Source of the DNA: Actibacterium lipolyticum
Lineage (GTDB): Bacteria; Pseudomonadota; Alphaproteobacteria; Rhodobacterales; Rhodobacteraceae
DNA: 64,000 nucleotides
Reading direction: 5' to 3'
NCBI RefSeq assembly: GCF_900184935.1
Contig: NZ_FXYE01000002.1
Location: 248,001 to 312,000 of the forward strand
Shown: one piece after another, positions 1 to 10,030 of the stretch
How positions within the stretch are numbered: position 1 is the first letter of the stretch
Layout of the letters: each line of letters starts with the position of its first letter
The notes under the pieces: generated by a model
What the model saw: only the letters and a program-made list of their open reading frames with translations
What the model was told of the DNA's origin: nothing
Database searches by the model: none
Translations under genes and position numbers: made by a program

Positions 1-1409
1 AGCGCCGTCACGGTTTCAGGATAGCTGTGACCAACCACAACCACCTGCCCATCCTGCGCTGCCTTGAATGCTCCGCGATCAAGATACCGGCGGATTGTAG
101 AGCCAGCCTCTTGCTCGCCATCCAACACCCGGAACACAAGCGCCGACGGCACCTTCGCCGCCTGAGCCATCTTTTCGGCTGTGTTCAGTCCACGGTCATA
201 GGTTACAACACCATGGCCGCTTTCGTCCAGCATCGCCATCAGCTGTGTCAGCAACGGGCGGTCAGACTGCAACGTACCCGCTTCGGCGTCCATAATCGCA
301 ACGCTTTCCGGCACACGCGACAGATAGGCCGACAGTGAAACTTCAAGGTCGCTAGGCTGCGCGCCTTCGGGCAGGCCCGTCATCAACAGCACAACCTCAA
401 ACCCTGCGGCGCGATAGTCGCGCATTGCCTGTTCGGCGTCGGGGCGTGATGCATCCACAGCAAAAGTCACTGGAAACGAGAATGTTTTCAGCGTTTCACG
501 ATCAAGCCCCTCTTCGCCTGCGTCGATCAGGATAACCGAAAAAAGCGGGCCGTCGCCTTCGGCTTCAAAAGGTGCGGCATACCGGGCAACCGCATCAAGA
601 TCAGCTGGGTCGGCGAACACTATTTCGCTTTCCTCTGCCTGTTGCGCGGCGTTTTCCCCGCCCACAGTGGGCAAGCGGCCTGTGCGTACATTGGGCAGCG
701 CGATTTTATGGCCTGGCACGGGAACGCGGATCATGCTTGGCGTGGCTTCGGCCGCGATATTCGGTGCAACCCCGATGGGCGAGGTCGGGTTAATGCGACG
801 TGCTGGCTGCGCTTCGGTCGAAGGTTCCAGCGGGCTTGTCGCGCCCGGAATCGGCAAAATCGGCGCTTCGCCGGTTGACGGGATCGTCGGGCTTGCATCC
901 ACGACGTCTGGCGCAACCATCACGCCGGTTGCTTCTGCGTCTGTCTGCGGGACCGACCCCGGCGCTGTGTCAGGCGCGGGCGGCGTTGCAATATCGGTGC
1001 TTGGCGTTGGCACAGCGGGGGCTGCGCCCGGCAATGCGGTTTGGTCCGTGCCGGGTATAATCGCCTCTCCCTCGGGCGGAGGGCGGTTGAATTCAGACCC
1101 CGGTGGCAGGTCGATTTCGCCTGTCTGGGGTGATTCTGTCGGGGCGCCTTCGGCCTCTGCTTCTGGGGCAGTCGGTGCCGCGTCAGGTGCGGGCGCGCGT
1201 TCCAGAGCTGGGGCTTGCGCCCCCGGTTCAGGCTCTTCTGGTTCGCCTTCGGGGTCTTCTTCGTCAGAGCCAGACCCAACCGGATTTGGCTCTACTTCGA
1301 CGACAAGCCCTTGGTCTTCTTGCGGTAGGGGCGCAATAATTGACGCTGCTGACAATAGGACAACAACTGTTACGCCACCCGAAACGAGCCCTCTTACAAA
1401 GCCGCTCAT
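1..1409 (-). CDS. Divergent polysaccharide deacetylase family protein (YibQ/DUF610 type), C-terminus cut by window edge
   Basis: About 469 residues are visible and the frame is still open at base 1, so the C-terminus lies outside the window. A hydrophobic N-terminal segment (about residues 9-27) is a signal peptide or anchor. Residues about 30-210 are a Pro/Glu/Ala/Thr-rich low-complexity linker. The rest carries the divergent NodB-like fold, with FSVILIDAGEEG, FPVTFAVDA, GFEVVLLM and VVVGHSYPET. Family members are periplasmic, generally lack the metal triad of true deacetylases and often sit near cell-wall peptidase genes; their substrate is not established. The ATG has GGAGG eight bases upstream. 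The gene diverges from trpG. Confidence 0.82.
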   Translation of the reverse strand, partial: MSGFVRGLVSGGVTVVVLLSAASIIAPLPQEDQGLVVEVEPNPVGSGSDEEDPEGEPEEPEPGAQAPALERAPAPDAAPTAPEAEAEGAPTESPQTGEIDLPPGSEFNRPPPEGEAIIPGTDQTALPGAAPAVPTPSTDIATPPAPDTAPGSVPQTDAEATGVMVAPDVVDASPTIPSTGEAPILPIPGATSPLEPSTEAQPARRINPTSPIGVAPNIAAEATPSMIRVPVPGHKIALPNVRTGRLPTVGGENAAQQAEESEIVFADPADLDAVARYAAPFEAEGDGPLFSVILIDAGEEGLDRETLKTFSFPVTFAVDASRPDAEQAMRDYRAAGFEVVLLMTGLPEGAQPSDLEVSLSAYLSRVPESVAIMDAEAGTLQSDRPLLTQLMAMLDESGHGVVTYDRGLNTAEKMAQAAKVPSALVFRVLDGEQEAGSTIRRYLDRGAFKAAQDGQVVVVGHSYPETVTA

Positions 1410-1547
1410 CGATCTTGCCTCCGTCCATTCCGCCTGTTCAACCGGCGCTGGTTTCAATCCGCTCTGCCCTTGACCCCGGCACGCGGCTCTGAACATGTAT
1501 AGCCCGACCAAGCGCGGGGTTCACCCCCATTTAACAAAGGCGTCCGC

Positions 1548-2129
1548 ATGTTGCTGCTCATCGACAACTATGACAGTTTTACTTACAACCTCGTTCATTA
1601 TCTGGGCGAATTGGGTGCGGATGTTCGGGTCTGGCGAAACGACGCGCTGAACGTCCAAGAGGCGGTTGCCCTAAAGCCAGAGGCGATTTTGCTGTCCCCC
1701 GGCCCCGGTGATCCTTCGCAAGCAGGTATTTGCCTTGCCCTGACGCGAGCCGCAGCAGAAACCAAAACGCCGCTGATCGGCGTGTGCCTTGGACATCAGA
1801 CAATCGGCGAAGCCTTTGGCGGAAAGATCGTTCGCGCGGACGATATCGTACACGGCAAGATGGGCATCATGCACCACGACGGCACCGGCGTGTTCGCGGG
1901 GCTTCCTTCCCCGTTTGAGGCAACCCGGTATCATTCCCTGATCGTAGATCGCGAAAGCCTGCCCGACTGTCTGGAAGTGAACGCATGGCTAGAGGATGGC
2001 ACGATCATGGGGCTGCGTCACAAGACGTTGCCGATCCATGGGGTGCAGTTCCACCCTGAAAGCATCAAGTCCGAACACGGGCATGCGCTTTTGAAGAATT
2101 TCCTTGATATGTCGAAGGTGCCAGCATGA
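1548..2129 (+). CDS. trpG: Anthranilate synthase component II (glutamine amidotransferase)
   Basis: A 193-residue class I glutamine amidotransferase that supplies ammonia to TrpE for anthranilate synthesis, the first step of the tryptophan branch. The start reads [19 protein letters not shown], the nucleophile Cys is in [15 protein letters not shown], and the His-Glu pair is in [15 protein letters not shown]. The length is normal for a stand-alone TrpG. No trpE lies in the window. The stop overlaps the trpD start (ATGA), so trpG and trpD are translationally coupled. Some organisms share this subunit with para-aminobenzoate synthase; its place next to trpD argues for TrpG. Confidence 0.95.
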   Translation: MLLLIDNYDSFTYNLVHYLGELGADVRVWRNDALNVQEAVALKPEAILLSPGPGDPSQAGICLALTRAAAETKTPLIGVCLGHQTIGEAFGGKIVRADDIVHGKMGIMHHDGTGVFAGLPSPFEATRYHSLIVDRESLPDCLEVNAWLEDGTIMGLRHKTLPIHGVQFHPESIKSEHGHALLKNFLDMSKVPA

Positions 2130-3142
2130 GCGACGCATTAAAACCGCTGATCGGCGCGGCCGCTGATCGCCCGCTGACCCGCGAAGAGGCAGAAACCGCG
2201 TTCGAGATTTTGTTCGACGGCGAAGCCACGCCCAGCCAGATCGGTGGCTTTCTGATGGCGCTGCGCACGCGCGGTGAAGCAGTTGGTGAAATTGCTGCGG
2301 CCGCTGGAGTGATGCGTGCGAAGTGCACGCCCGTCAAAGCGCCCATTGGCGCGATGGATATTGTGGGCACCGGTGGTGATGGCAAGGGCACGCTGAACAT
2401 CTCTACGGCGACGGCATTTGTTGTGGCGGGTGCCGGTGTACCCGTTGCCAAGCACGGCAACCGGAACCTTAGCTCCAAATCTGGAGCGGCGGATGCGTTG
2501 GGTCAGATGGGCATCAACGTGATGGTCGGCGCCGATGTCGTAGAACGCGCGCTGAAAGAGGTCGGCATCGGCTTTATGATGGCGCCCATGCACCACCCGG
2601 CGATGAAACATGTCATGCCCACACGGCTTGAACTTGGGACGCGCACGATTTTCAACATTCTGGGGCCCCTGACCAACCCGGCGGGCGTCAAGCGGCAACT
2701 GACCGGCGCGTTCACCCGCGATCTGATCCGGCCCATGGCTGAAACGCTGTTGGCACTTGGGTCCGAAAAGGCGTGGCTTGTGCATGGCAGCGACGGCACG
2801 GACGAACTTTCCATTGCGGGCGTGTCTTATGTCGCGGCGCTGGAAGACGGCGCTGTCAGTGATCGTGAAATCCACCCCGAAGATGCCGGTTTGCCCGAAC
2901 ACCCGTTCGAAGACCTGCTTGGCGGTACGCCCGAAGAAAACGGTCGCGCCTTTGCCGCGTTGCTGGAAGGCACGAAATCAGCCTATCGCGATGCGGTTTT
3001 GTTGAACGCCGCAGCCGCACTGGTTGTGGCTGACAAGGTCGCCACGCTGCCCGAAGGGGCCGCCATGGCCGCGGAAAGCATCGACAGTGGCGCAGCAGGT
3101 GCAAAAGTTGTTGGGTTGGCCCAACTTACGTCTAAGGCGTAA
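2126..3142 (+). CDS. trpD: Anthranilate phosphoribosyltransferase
   Basis: A 338-residue enzyme that joins anthranilate to PRPP, giving N-(5-phosphoribosyl)anthranilate. The PRPP loop [14 protein letters not shown] is followed by [19 protein letters not shown] and the anthranilate-site stretch [20 protein letters not shown], all typical of TrpD. The length is usual for the family. It starts inside the trpG stop codon (ATGA overlap) and precedes trpC by about 50 bases. It is clearly the separate enzyme, not the TrpGD fusion of enterobacteria. Confidence 0.96.
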   Translation: MSDALKPLIGAAADRPLTREEAETAFEILFDGEATPSQIGGFLMALRTRGEAVGEIAAAAGVMRAKCTPVKAPIGAMDIVGTGGDGKGTLNISTATAFVVAGAGVPVAKHGNRNLSSKSGAADALGQMGINVMVGADVVERALKEVGIGFMMAPMHHPAMKHVMPTRLELGTRTIFNILGPLTNPAGVKRQLTGAFTRDLIRPMAETLLALGSEKAWLVHGSDGTDELSIAGVSYVAALEDGAVSDREIHPEDAGLPEHPFEDLLGGTPEENGRAFAALLEGTKSAYRDAVLLNAAAALVVADKVATLPEGAAMAAESIDSGAAGAKVVGLAQLTSKA

Positions 3143-3192
3143 GGGCCTCTCTTCCTCTTCCATTCGGGGCGGTGGCGGGCTATCTCATCTGC

Positions 3193-4005
3193 ATGAGCAC
3201 CATACTGGACAAGATCAAAGCCTATAAGCTGGAAGAGGTTGCCGCCGACAAGGCCGCGCGCCCTCTGGCAGAGGTTGAAGAGGCCGCGAAAGCCGCCCCC
3301 ACCGTGCGCGGCTTTGCCCAAGCACTTCAGAACGCCGCGAAAACAGGCTACGGCCTGATCGCAGAGGTCAAAAAGGCCAGCCCGTCCAAGGGTCTGATCC
3401 GGCCTGACTTTGACCCGCCCGCCTTGGCCAAGGCCTATGAAGAAGGCGGTGCTGCCTGTCTTTCCATCCTGACGGACACGCCTTCGTTCCAGGGCGCGAA
3501 AGAATACCTGACAGCCGCGCGCGCCGCCGTTAGCCTGCCCTGCCTGCGCAAAGATTTCATGTATGACACCTATCAGGTGGCCGAAGCCCGCGCGCTGGGT
3601 GCCGACTGTATTCTGATCATCATGGCCAGCGTGTCCGATGACCAAGCCGCCGAACTTGAAGCGGCCGCGTTTGAATGGGGCATGGATGCGCTGATCGAAG
3701 TCCATGACGGTGAAGAGCTTGATCGCGCGCTAAAGCTGAAATCCCCTTTGATGGGCATCAACAACCGCAACCTGAAAACCTTCGAAACCTCGCTTGATAC
3801 GACGCGCACGCTGGCAAAACGTATCCCCGAAGGGCGGATGGTTATCGCGGAAAGCGGGCTGAATACGCCCGAAGAATTGGCCGACATGGCGCAGCACGGC
3901 GCGCGTTGCTTCCTGATTGGCGAAAGCCTGATGCGCAAAGATGACGTGGCCCAGGCGACCCGCGAATTGCTCAGCCATTCCAACGACATGACACGAGGCG
4001 CGTGA
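3193..4005 (+). CDS. trpC: Indole-3-glycerol phosphate synthase
   Basis: A 270-residue TIM-barrel enzyme that closes the ring of carboxyphenylamino-deoxyribulose phosphate to indole glycerol phosphate. Landmarks are [13 protein letters not shown] (catalytic Lys), [20 protein letters not shown] and IAESGLNT. I place the start at ATG 3193 ([12 protein letters not shown]) rather than an earlier in-frame codon, because TrpC proteins of this group begin with this sequence. It stands alone, without the TrpF domain found in enterobacterial TrpCF. Its TGA overlaps the moaC ATG by one base. Confidence 0.95.
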   Translation: MSTILDKIKAYKLEEVAADKAARPLAEVEEAAKAAPTVRGFAQALQNAAKTGYGLIAEVKKASPSKGLIRPDFDPPALAKAYEEGGAACLSILTDTPSFQGAKEYLTAARAAVSLPCLRKDFMYDTYQVAEARALGADCILIIMASVSDDQAAELEAAAFEWGMDALIEVHDGEELDRALKLKSPLMGINNRNLKTFETSLDTTRTLAKRIPEGRMVIAESGLNTPEELADMAQHGARCFLIGESLMRKDDVAQATRELLSHSNDMTRGA

Positions 4006-4481
4006 TGGCGGAACTGACCCATTTCGACACCAAGGGCGATGCCCATATGGTGGATGTTTCGGAAAAGGCCGTGACCTCGCGCATTGCGGTGGCCGAGGGC
4101 TCCGTAAAGATGCAGCCCGAAACGCTTGCGATGATCACCGAAGGCCGCGCCAAAAAGGGCGACGTTCTTGGCGTTGCGCGGCTTGCCGGGATCATGGGCG
4201 CTAAGAAAACCGCCGACCTGATCCCGCTGTGCCATCCCCTGCCGATAACCAAGGTCGCTGTTGAGCTGACCCCGGATGAGGCGCTTCCGGGCGTGCGGAT
4301 CGAAGCGACCGTTAAGACCACCGGGCAGACGGGGATTGAGATGGAGGCGCTGACGGCCGTCTCCACCGCCGCCCTTACGCTTTACGATATGGTCAAAGCC
4401 GTTGAGAAAAGCATGGTGATTTCCGACATTCGGCTAAAGCTGAAAGACGGCGGTAAATCCGGCCTTTACGAGGCTGATTGA
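4005..4481 (+). CDS. moaC: Cyclic pyranopterin monophosphate synthase
   Basis: A 158-residue enzyme that converts 3',8-cyclo-dihydro-GTP to cyclic pyranopterin monophosphate, the second step of molybdopterin synthesis after MoaA. Signature stretches are [16 protein letters not shown] at the N-terminus, [17 protein letters not shown] and [20 protein letters not shown]. The start could be GTG 4002 or ATG 4005. I prefer ATG because it gives the conserved family length and overlaps the trpC stop as TGATG. The stop overlaps the moeA start in the same way. Confidence 0.94.
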   Translation: MAELTHFDTKGDAHMVDVSEKAVTSRIAVAEGSVKMQPETLAMITEGRAKKGDVLGVARLAGIMGAKKTADLIPLCHPLPITKVAVELTPDEALPGVRIEATVKTTGQTGIEMEALTAVSTAALTLYDMVKAVEKSMVISDIRLKLKDGGKSGLYEAD

Positions 4482-5653
4482 TGATTACCGTCGCCCAAGC
4501 GCTTGAACATGTCTTCGCGCTGGTCGCGCCGGTAGATATCGAAGAAATCCCTTTGGCGCAGGCCGCTGGCCGCGTGCTGGCCCGCCCGGTTAGCGCAAAG
4601 CGCAGCCAGCCGCCATTCGCAGCCTCGGCCATGGATGGCTATGCCCTGAAAGCGGCAGAGGCTGAACCGGACGCCATGTTCAAGGTGATCGGCGAAGCCG
4701 CAGCCGGGCATGCCTTTGAAGGCAGCGTCGGCCCCGGGCAAGCGGTTCGCATCTTTACCGGCGCACCGATCCCTGACGGGGCAGATCGTGTTATTATTCA
4801 AGAAGATGTCGGGCGAACCGGCGATTTGATCTCTCTAAACCGTGACATGGACGAAGGGTTCCACATTCGACCTGCTGGCGGTGATTTCGTCGAAGGCGCC
4901 ACGCTGGACGCACCTCGCCGGTTGAGCCCTGCGAACATTGCCCTAATGGCCTCGATGAACATCGCGCATGTGCCGGTGCGCCGTCGCCCTGTCGTGGCGA
5001 TCATCGCGACAGGCGACGAATTGGTCATGCCCGGCGAAACGCCCGGCCCGGATCAGATCATCGCATCAAACAGTTTTGGCTTGAAAGCGATGCTAGAGGC
5101 CGAAGGTGCAGAGGTTCGCCTTCTTCCTATCGCGAAAGACACGGTTGCGTCGTTGAAGGCCGTTTTCGATTTGGCCAAAGACGCGGATCTAATTTTGACC
5201 ATAGGCGGCGCCTCTGTTGGGGATCACGATCTGGTTGCGCAGGTTGCCGAAGACCTTGGGATGGACCGTTCATTTTACAAAGTGGCGATGCGGCCCGGTA
5301 AACCGCTGATGGCGGGGCGGCTGGGATCGGCGGCGATGGTTGGCCTTCCCGGCAATCCGGTTTCCGCGATGGTCTGTGGGCAGATATTTGTGGTGCCCGC
5401 CCTGCGTGTGATGCTTGGCCTTGAAGCCGCGCCTGCCCCGCGCCGCCGCGGTGTGTTGGCCATAGATATCGACGCAAACGGCCCACGCGAACATTACATG
5501 CGCGCGCGTCAAACCGACGAAGGGTTGGCGCCGTTTGGCCGTCAGGACAGCTCTCTCCTGACGATCCTGTCTGACGCACAGGCCTTGGTCGTGCGCCCGC
5601 CTAACGACCCCGCGCGCAAAGCTGGTGATACGGTAGAATATCTGCCGATCTGA
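4481..5653 (+). CDS. moeA: Molybdopterin molybdenumtransferase
   Basis: A 390-residue enzyme that inserts molybdate into adenylylated molybdopterin. The order is that of MoeA: an N-terminal domain with [11 protein letters not shown], a beta-rich domain II, the MogA-like domain III with [10 protein letters not shown] and [11 protein letters not shown], then KPGK-type [11 protein letters not shown] with [11 protein letters not shown], and a C-terminal beta domain. It follows moaC with a one-base TGATG overlap. The ORF ends eight bases before the lexA -35 box, so transcription of lexA does not depend on it. Confidence 0.94.
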   Translation: MITVAQALEHVFALVAPVDIEEIPLAQAAGRVLARPVSAKRSQPPFAASAMDGYALKAAEAEPDAMFKVIGEAAAGHAFEGSVGPGQAVRIFTGAPIPDGADRVIIQEDVGRTGDLISLNRDMDEGFHIRPAGGDFVEGATLDAPRRLSPANIALMASMNIAHVPVRRRPVVAIIATGDELVMPGETPGPDQIIASNSFGLKAMLEAEGAEVRLLPIAKDTVASLKAVFDLAKDADLILTIGGASVGDHDLVAQVAEDLGMDRSFYKVAMRPGKPLMAGRLGSAAMVGLPGNPVSAMVCGQIFVVPALRVMLGLEAAPAPRRRGVLAIDIDANGPREHYMRARQTDEGLAPFGRQDSSLLTILSDAQALVVRPPNDPARKAGDTVEYLPI

Positions 5654-5661
5654 CACGGCGG

Positions 5662-5690
5662 TTGACACAAAACGAGAACATGAATAGAAC
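5662..5690 (+). promoter_or_regulatory. lexA promoter overlapped by an SOS box
   Basis: TTGACA (5662-5667), a 17-base spacer and TAGAAC (5685-5690) form a good sigma70 promoter. GAAC (5676-5679) and GAAC (5687-5690) separated by exactly seven bases match the direct-repeat LexA operator of alphaproteobacteria (GTTC-N7-GTTC read on the other strand). The second half-site lies on the -10 box, so LexA binding would block its own promoter. A third GAAC follows at 5697-5700 with a six-base gap. Confidence 0.85.
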
Positions 5691-5745
5691 ATGGGGGAAC
5701 GATGCCCCCGTTTTGTTCCGTGGGCGACTGTCGCAGGAGCTACTG

Positions 5746-6435
5746 ATGCTGACCCGTAAGCAACTGGAACTGTTGGAATTCATTAACGCGCGCCTTCAAA
5801 AAGACGGTGTTCCCCCGTCATTTGATGAAATGAAGGAAGCATTGGATCTGCGATCCAAGTCCGGCATCCACCGTCTTATCACTGCATTGGAAGAACGCGG
5901 CTTCATCCGCCGCCTTGCCCATCGTGCTCGTGCGATTGAAATCGTGAAACTGCCCGAAGCGATGGAAAAGAAGGGGTTCACCCCCCGTGTTATCGAAGGC
6001 GATGCGCCGCCCCCGCCCCCGTCGAACGCCATGCCTGTTGAGAATGTACACGCGATGGAACTGCCCGTGATGGGCCGCATCGCCGCTGGTACCCCGATCG
6101 AAGCAATTAGCGAAGTGTCCCATTCCGTTGCGGTTCCAGGGTCCATGCTGTCGGGGCGCGGAAAGCATTACGCGCTGGAAGTTAAGGGCGACTCGATGAT
6201 CGAAGCCGGGATCAATGATGGCGACGTCGTTGTGATCCGGGAACAGACGACCGCTGACAACGGTGAGATTGTTGTGGCGCTGGTCGAAGGGCATGAGGCG
6301 ACGTTGAAACGATTTCGTCGCAAGGGCGACATGATCGCGCTTGAAGCTGCCAACCCCGCCTATGAAACGCGGATGCTTCCTTCTGACAAGGTGCGCGTGC
6401 AGGGGCGGCTTGTCGGCCTGATCCGCAGTTACTGA
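5746..6435 (+). CDS. lexA: LexA repressor (SOS regulator, S24 protease fold)
   Basis: A 229-residue repressor with an N-terminal winged helix-turn-helix ([18 protein letters not shown]) and a C-terminal self-cleavage domain. The Ala-Gly scissile bond is in [11 protein letters not shown], the catalytic Ser in [10 protein letters not shown] and the catalytic Lys in EATLKRF. I chose ATG 5746, preceded by AGGAG at a proper distance; the earlier in-frame ATGs would place the protein start inside the operator and add non-conserved residues. The gene ends directly against the convergent comEC stop. It should repress itself and, from the matching box at 50774, uvrA. Confidence 0.95.
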   Translation: MLTRKQLELLEFINARLQKDGVPPSFDEMKEALDLRSKSGIHRLITALEERGFIRRLAHRARAIEIVKLPEAMEKKGFTPRVIEGDAPPPPPSNAMPVENVHAMELPVMGRIAAGTPIEAISEVSHSVAVPGSMLSGRGKHYALEVKGDSMIEAGINDGDVVVIREQTTADNGEIVVALVEGHEATLKRFRRKGDMIALEAANPAYETRMLPSDKVRVQGRLVGLIRSY

Positions 6436-8472
6436 TCACTGTGTCCAAGGCCGGTCACCCGCTAAGGTTTTCGCTTTCGTGATAATCGGACCATCCGGCC
6501 CTTTAAAAACGGCAATGGAGCCGGTTTTCGACAACGCTCGTTGATCCAACAACTGGCACCCTTCGGGTGCGGGGATGTCCAGCTTACGCGCCATAACGAC
6601 CCATCCCTGCGCGCAAGCTTCGGGCAGTTTCCCGGCCCAACCACGTCCCGACAGGTGTATGAAACGTTGGCCCATCACCTCGGCGATAAGGTACCCTTTG
6701 CCACCGCCGAACCCGTCGCGCCCGAATGCTTGCTGTTGAGTGGCGACATCACCGTCATTCTCTAGCCAGTTTTGCGCAGAAAAGCCTGCACCCTTCCCCT
6801 TGCTCAACACGCGGCCCTGTTCGGTCATCAACCCCATCAGGCTGCCATTGTCCGAAATCAAAAGCTGCGGACGTGAGGTTTGCGCCCAAAGCACAAATGC
6901 CAAGGATGCAGGAACAGCACCCAAAAGCCGCCATCGCCCTTGCCACAGGATCAGCCACAGCGCCCCGATGGTAAAAATTGGCAAAACCCAATCCGAAGGT
7001 GCAGGCACAGGCCACGTGGAACCATCCAACCCGGCCACATATTCCGCGACGAATAATATCCACCCAATGCCCAAGCGCATGACATCCAATGCGATGCCAG
7101 CAACGCCAAAGGGTGCCAGCAGGCCCGCAACAACCGCTGCCGGAATCACGAGGATTCCCATCAAGGGCACGGTCAGCAGGTTCGCAAATAGGCCGTATTG
7201 CGCGACTTGGTTAAAATGCGCCGCGCCGAACGGGGCTGTGGCCCCCCCGGCGACAAGCGAAGAAACCACCACGGCCAGAACCGGTTGCGCCCATCGTGGC
7301 ATCCGCCACCAGTTTTCCGGCCAATCCCGCAGCGCACCGAAAACCGCAACCAATGCGGTTGTGGCTGAAAAGGACATCTGAAATCCGGGTTCCGTCACGC
7401 TTTCGGGTTGCATTAAAAGGACGATCAGCGCGGCAATCGCCACCGCCCGCACCGTAATAGCGCGGCGATCGAACAGCACGGCGACCAACATCACGGCAAC
7501 CATGATGAATGCCCTTTGCGTGGCGATGTTGCCGCCAGAAAGCGCAAGGTAAAACGCCGCACAGCACAGAGCGAAAACGGCCGCCAGCTTTTTCACCGGT
7601 ACGCGCAAGGCCAGCGGTGGGATCAGCGATAGGCCGGTGCGCAATGCGGCAAAGACAAACGCGGTCAAAAGCCCCATATGCAGACCTGAAATCGCCAGAA
7701 GATGCGCCAGATTTGCATCGCGTAAAGCTTGCAGGGTGGGTTGCGACATGGCGGAACGGTCGCCTGTAAGAATCGCGGATGCGAAAGCGCCCTCATCACC
7801 GGGCATGTGTTGCCTGATCGCCCCCGAGATTGCCATTCGCAAACGGTGAATGGCCAGCCCCGCGCGCCCTTCCGACGCCGGCGCCATCGCCAAAGCAGGC
7901 GAGCGTGTGTAACCGACAGCACCCAGTTTTTCGAACCACGCGCGCCGCTGAAAGTTGAAACCCCCGGGTTCCGAGGGCGCAGGCGGCGGCGAAAGATGGG
8001 CGGTCATCGCGACGCGAAGCCCCGGTTCAGCATCGAAAAATCCCTGATTGCCGTGCAAAGAGACCCTGACGCGGGCCGGTGTTTCGTCGGGCGCGAACCG
8101 CTCCATCCACACTTGATCCAAGGTCAGCCGTGGCACGTCAGAAAAGGATCGATCAATCGCGATGATCCGCCCCTCAACCGCGCCATAAAAGCGGTACTTC
8201 AGCACTGGCTCGGCCACCAACATGGTCCGCGCGCCAGCCAAAAGGCCACCCGCCCCGATCAGGAACAACAAGACGAACAAGGGCCCAGCCCGCGGCCCGA
8301 CCACCCAAGATAGCAGTAAAAACAAGCCGCACAGGCCAGTGACGCCTGCCCAGATGACCGCGCCGGGCTCTGCCGTCAGGGTGAAGTAGAACCCGATCCC
8401 GGCGGCCAGCGCCACGGGGACCCAAGGGAACAAATGTCCGCGCTGTGCGTCGAGGGTCTCAAGGATGCGCAT
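6436..8472 (-). CDS. comEC: ComEC/Rec2 family DNA uptake channel, without a metallo-beta-lactamase domain
   Basis: A 678-residue polytopic inner-membrane protein. It has two early membrane segments, a DUF4131-type soluble domain (about 60-210), then the competence core with HLLAISGLHMGLLTA followed by many hydrophobic helices up to about residue 520. The C-terminal ~150 residues contain no HxHxDH, so the nuclease-like domain of Bacillus ComEC is absent, as in many alphaproteobacteria. ComEC carries single-stranded DNA into the cytoplasm; in Rhodobacter capsulatus it is needed for receiving gene transfer agent DNA. GGGGAGG lies ahead of the ATG. It diverges from gltX. Confidence 0.9.
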   Translation of the reverse strand: MRILETLDAQRGHLFPWVPVALAAGIGFYFTLTAEPGAVIWAGVTGLCGLFLLLSWVVGPRAGPLFVLLFLIGAGGLLAGARTMLVAEPVLKYRFYGAVEGRIIAIDRSFSDVPRLTLDQVWMERFAPDETPARVRVSLHGNQGFFDAEPGLRVAMTAHLSPPPAPSEPGGFNFQRRAWFEKLGAVGYTRSPALAMAPASEGRAGLAIHRLRMAISGAIRQHMPGDEGAFASAILTGDRSAMSQPTLQALRDANLAHLLAISGLHMGLLTAFVFAALRTGLSLIPPLALRVPVKKLAAVFALCCAAFYLALSGGNIATQRAFIMVAVMLVAVLFDRRAITVRAVAIAALIVLLMQPESVTEPGFQMSFSATTALVAVFGALRDWPENWWRMPRWAQPVLAVVVSSLVAGGATAPFGAAHFNQVAQYGLFANLLTVPLMGILVIPAAVVAGLLAPFGVAGIALDVMRLGIGWILFVAEYVAGLDGSTWPVPAPSDWVLPIFTIGALWLILWQGRWRLLGAVPASLAFVLWAQTSRPQLLISDNGSLMGLMTEQGRVLSKGKGAGFSAQNWLENDGDVATQQQAFGRDGFGGGKGYLIAEVMGQRFIHLSGRGWAGKLPEACAQGWVVMARKLDIPAPEGCQLLDQRALSKTGSIAVFKGPDGPIITKAKTLAGDRPWTQ

Positions 8473-8550
8473 GCCTTGTCCTCCCCTGCCCGATTGCTTA
8501 ATCAGGCTGCAACGCTATCTCCCATTTGGTTTCCAGAAGGTTAACGCCCT

Positions 8551-9954
8551 ATGTCCGAGGCTCAGGTTGTCACCCGTTTCGCCCCGTCGCCCACCGGCTA
8601 TTTGCACATCGGTGGCGCACGCACCGCGCTGTTCAACTGGCTCTATGCCCGTGGTCGTGGCGGCAAGTTCCTGCTGCGCATCGAAGACACCGACCGCGCA
8701 CGTTCCACGCCCGAGGCCACAGCCGCGATCCTTAAAGGTCTGACTTGGCTGGGGTTGGATTGGGACGGCGACGCAGTCAGTCAGTTCGAACGTGCGGGCC
8801 GCCACGCCCAGGTTGCGTTGGAGATGCTGACCACGGGCCACGCTTATAAGTGCTTCGCCACGCAGGACGAAATCGCCGCCTTCCGCGAAGAAGCAAAGGC
8901 CGCCGGGAAATCGACGCTATACCGTTCGCCGTGGCGCGATGCGGCACCCGAATCCCATCCAGACGCGCCCTATGTTGTGCGCCTGAAGGCCCCGCGCGAA
9001 GGCGCGACCGTGATCAAAGATCAGGTACAGGGCGACGTGACATGGAAAAACGATCAACTGGATGACATGGTCCTGTTACGTTCAGACGGCACACCGACAT
9101 ATATGTTGGCGGTGGTTGTAGATGACCATGATATGGGCGTGACCCATGTGATCCGGGGGGATGACCACCTGGCCAATGCCGCGCGTCAAATGCAGATTTA
9201 CGCGGCGATGGGTTGGTCCTTGCCCGTTTACGCACACATCCCGCTGATTCACGGCCCCGACGGTAAGAAGCTGTCCAAACGCCACGGCGCGCTTGGAGTC
9301 GAAGAATATCAGGCGATGGGCTATCCGGCGGCGGCTGTTCGCAACTACCTTGCACGGCTGGGCTGGTCCCATGGCGATGACGAGTTTTTCAACGACGAAC
9401 AGGCGAAAGAATGGTTCGGCTTTGATGGAATCGGCAAATCGCCCGCGCGGTTTGACTTTAAGAAGCTGGAAAATCTTTCAGGACAGCATATCGGGGTCGC
9501 CGACGATGCTGCACTGCTGCAAGAGCTTGAGGCGTTTTTGGTTGCCACGGATGCACCCGCGCTTACGGATGCACAAAAAAGTGGTTTGGCCCTTGCCATG
9601 CCATATTTGAAAACCGGCACCAAATCCTTCGGGCAACTGCTTGATAAGGCTTACTTTGTTCTTGGCTCGCGCCCGTTTGAACCGGATGAAAAGGCGTCAA
9701 AGTCGCTGGATAATGTATCCCGTGGTATACTGACGGAATTGACGCCGCATCTGCAAAATGCTAGCTGGACGCGAGACGCGCTGGAAGCGGCTGTGGGGGA
9801 GTTCGCCGAGGCACGTGGCCTCAAACTGGGGAAGTTAGCCCAACCTCTTCGTGCAGCCCTTGCGGGACGCACCGCAACGCCCAGCGTTTTCGATATGATG
9901 CTTGTCATCGGACGGGATGAAACAATCGCCCGGCTGACTGACGCACAGGCCTGA
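8551..9954 (+). CDS. gltX: Glutamyl-tRNA synthetase
   Basis: A 467-residue class I synthetase that charges tRNA(Glu), and in organisms with GatCAB often tRNA(Gln) as well. The HIGH motif is in [15 protein letters not shown] and the KMSKS equivalent in [10 protein letters not shown]. The C-terminal anticodon-binding helical domain is complete. The start ATG follows AGAAGG. It shares a 78-base divergent gap with comEC. A second gltX paralogue is common in this group and cannot be excluded outside the window. Confidence 0.95.
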   Translation: MSEAQVVTRFAPSPTGYLHIGGARTALFNWLYARGRGGKFLLRIEDTDRARSTPEATAAILKGLTWLGLDWDGDAVSQFERAGRHAQVALEMLTTGHAYKCFATQDEIAAFREEAKAAGKSTLYRSPWRDAAPESHPDAPYVVRLKAPREGATVIKDQVQGDVTWKNDQLDDMVLLRSDGTPTYMLAVVVDDHDMGVTHVIRGDDHLANAARQMQIYAAMGWSLPVYAHIPLIHGPDGKKLSKRHGALGVEEYQAMGYPAAAVRNYLARLGWSHGDDEFFNDEQAKEWFGFDGIGKSPARFDFKKLENLSGQHIGVADDAALLQELEAFLVATDAPALTDAQKSGLALAMPYLKTGTKSFGQLLDKAYFVLGSRPFEPDEKASKSLDNVSRGILTELTPHLQNASWTRDALEAAVGEFAEARGLKLGKLAQPLRAALAGRTATPSVFDMMLVIGRDETIARLTDAQA

Positions 9955-10030
9955 TGCGGGATTTACCTGCACCACATAACGCCACCGACCGGTGCGGTTC
10001 CTCGCGCCGGTCTCTCAGAGAGGGATAAGA

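Noticed and set aside
667-1473. 268-residue plus-strand frame rich in Gly, Ser and Ala
   Set aside because: It is the antisense of the low-complexity linker of the deacetylase-like protein; composition is a by-product of G+C-rich Pro/Glu codons.
1410-1547. Tryptophan attenuator before trpG
   Set aside because: No Trp-rich leader peptide or competing hairpins seen in the 138-base gap.
6436-8472. comEC as a truncated pseudogene because the metallo-beta-lactamase domain is missing
   Set aside because: The frame has a normal stop at a length shared by other alphaproteobacterial ComEC proteins.
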